DNA of 6,022 bases from NCBI GenBank assembly GCA_964568885.1, contig CAZMSF010000048.1, forward strand, positions 1-6,022. Reading direction: 5' to 3'. Below are positions 5,894-6,022 of this stretch, in pieces. Positions within the stretch are counted from its first letter, which is position 1, and each line of letters opens with the position of its first letter. A model generated the notes under the pieces. The model saw nothing but the letters and a program-made list of their open reading frames with translations. It did no database searches and was not told where the DNA came from. This stretch comes from JAUSNA01 sp964568885. Lineage in GTDB: Bacteria > Patescibacteriota > Microgenomatia > Levybacterales > GWA1-39-11. A program made the position numbers and the translations under genes.

Positions 5894-6022
5894 GCTTATA
5901 TATTGTAGTGTTTCCACTTTTAAAAATTGCTGTTCCGAGAAGTGTGAATTTATTCTCATTGAGGTTTGGATATTTTGAGCGCTCGGAATCGCCAATAATT
6001 ACATACGAAACATTATACTTTT
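5880..6022 (-). CDS. C-terminal end of a probable membrane protein (DUF2298/glycosyltransferase-like), 5' part outside window
   Basis: Reading the minus strand from base 6020 gives 46 sense codons ending in TAG at 5882-5880. No start lies in the window, so the gene enters from the right. The peptide contains YVIIGDSERSKYP (6-18), KFTLLGTAIFKSGN (24-37) and TTIYKL (38-43). The pattern Y-V-x(2)-G-x(2)-E-R-x(2)-Y, then F-x(2)-L-x(3)-(V/I)-F-x(2)-G and a final I-Y-(K/R)-L/V resembles the extracytoplasmic end of large multi-pass proteins annotated as DUF2298 or GT39/YfhO-like glycosyltransferases. This is recognition from memory, and 46 residues cannot settle the family. It converges on the LCP gene, overlapping its last 14 bp. 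That the stretch is coding is fairly sure; the family is tentative. Confidence 0.6.
   Translation of the reverse strand, partial: KYNVSYVIIGDSERSKYPNLNENKFTLLGTAIFKSGNTTIYKLSAL

Noticed and set aside
5792..5995. 67-codon minus-strand open frame at the LCP 3' end
   Set aside because: It overlaps both the LCP end and the edge gene in a different frame, and its translation has no familiar pattern.
1..6022. tRNA or rRNA genes, CRISPR arrays, insertion sequences, long repeats
   Set aside because: Nearly all bases are taken by protein-coding genes, and the single 83-bp gap holds only promoter-like sequence; no cloverleaf, repeat array or transposase was seen.

Overview
The window looks like a gene-dense piece of a small, AT-leaning bacterial genome, most likely a Candidate Phyla Radiation member (Patescibacteria, Parcubacteria-like). 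This is inferred from the style of the proteins (a shortened UvrD/PcrA helicase, a FemAB peptidoglycan-bridge enzyme, an LCP protein with a cysteine-bearing insertion, a shortened triosephosphate isomerase), from genes that abut or overlap by a few bases, and from the lack of convincing Shine-Dalgarno sequences. No taxonomic search could be run. All stops fit the standard bacterial code, with TGA used as a stop.

Left block (1-1108, + strand): the C-terminal part of a nickel superoxide dismutase (sodN, cut by the window edge), its maturation protease sodX, and a membrane-anchored SAM-dependent methyltransferase. The stop of each gene overlaps the next start by one base (TAGTG, then TAATG), so the three are probably translated as one unit. 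SodX should cleave the SodN propeptide to expose the nickel-binding N-terminus. The role of the methyltransferase is unknown.

Middle block (1101-3984, - strand): a UvrD/PcrA-family helicase followed after one base by a FemAB-family aminoacyltransferase. The FemAB gene converges on the methyltransferase gene with an 8-bp overlap. The helicase serves DNA repair or replication and the FemAB enzyme serves cell-wall cross-bridges, so the pairing probably reflects compact packing rather than shared function.

Right block (4068-5893, + strand): triosephosphate isomerase (tpiA) and a LytR-CpsA-Psr (LCP) cell-envelope phosphotransferase, overlapping by 7 bp. They are divergent from the helicase. The only real intergenic region, 83 bp at 3985-4067, holds a strong sigma-70-type promoter for tpiA. 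Its -10 box lies in a perfect palindrome that could also serve the helicase gene.

Right edge (5880-6022, - strand): the last 46 codons of another gene, overlapping the LCP 3' end by 14 bp. It resembles the C-terminus of large multi-membrane-spanning proteins of the DUF2298/glycosyltransferase type. No RNA genes, mobile elements, CRISPR arrays or clear terminators were seen. The most noteworthy locus is the sodN-sodX-methyltransferase cassette. I do not see strong evidence for a wholly undescribed system.
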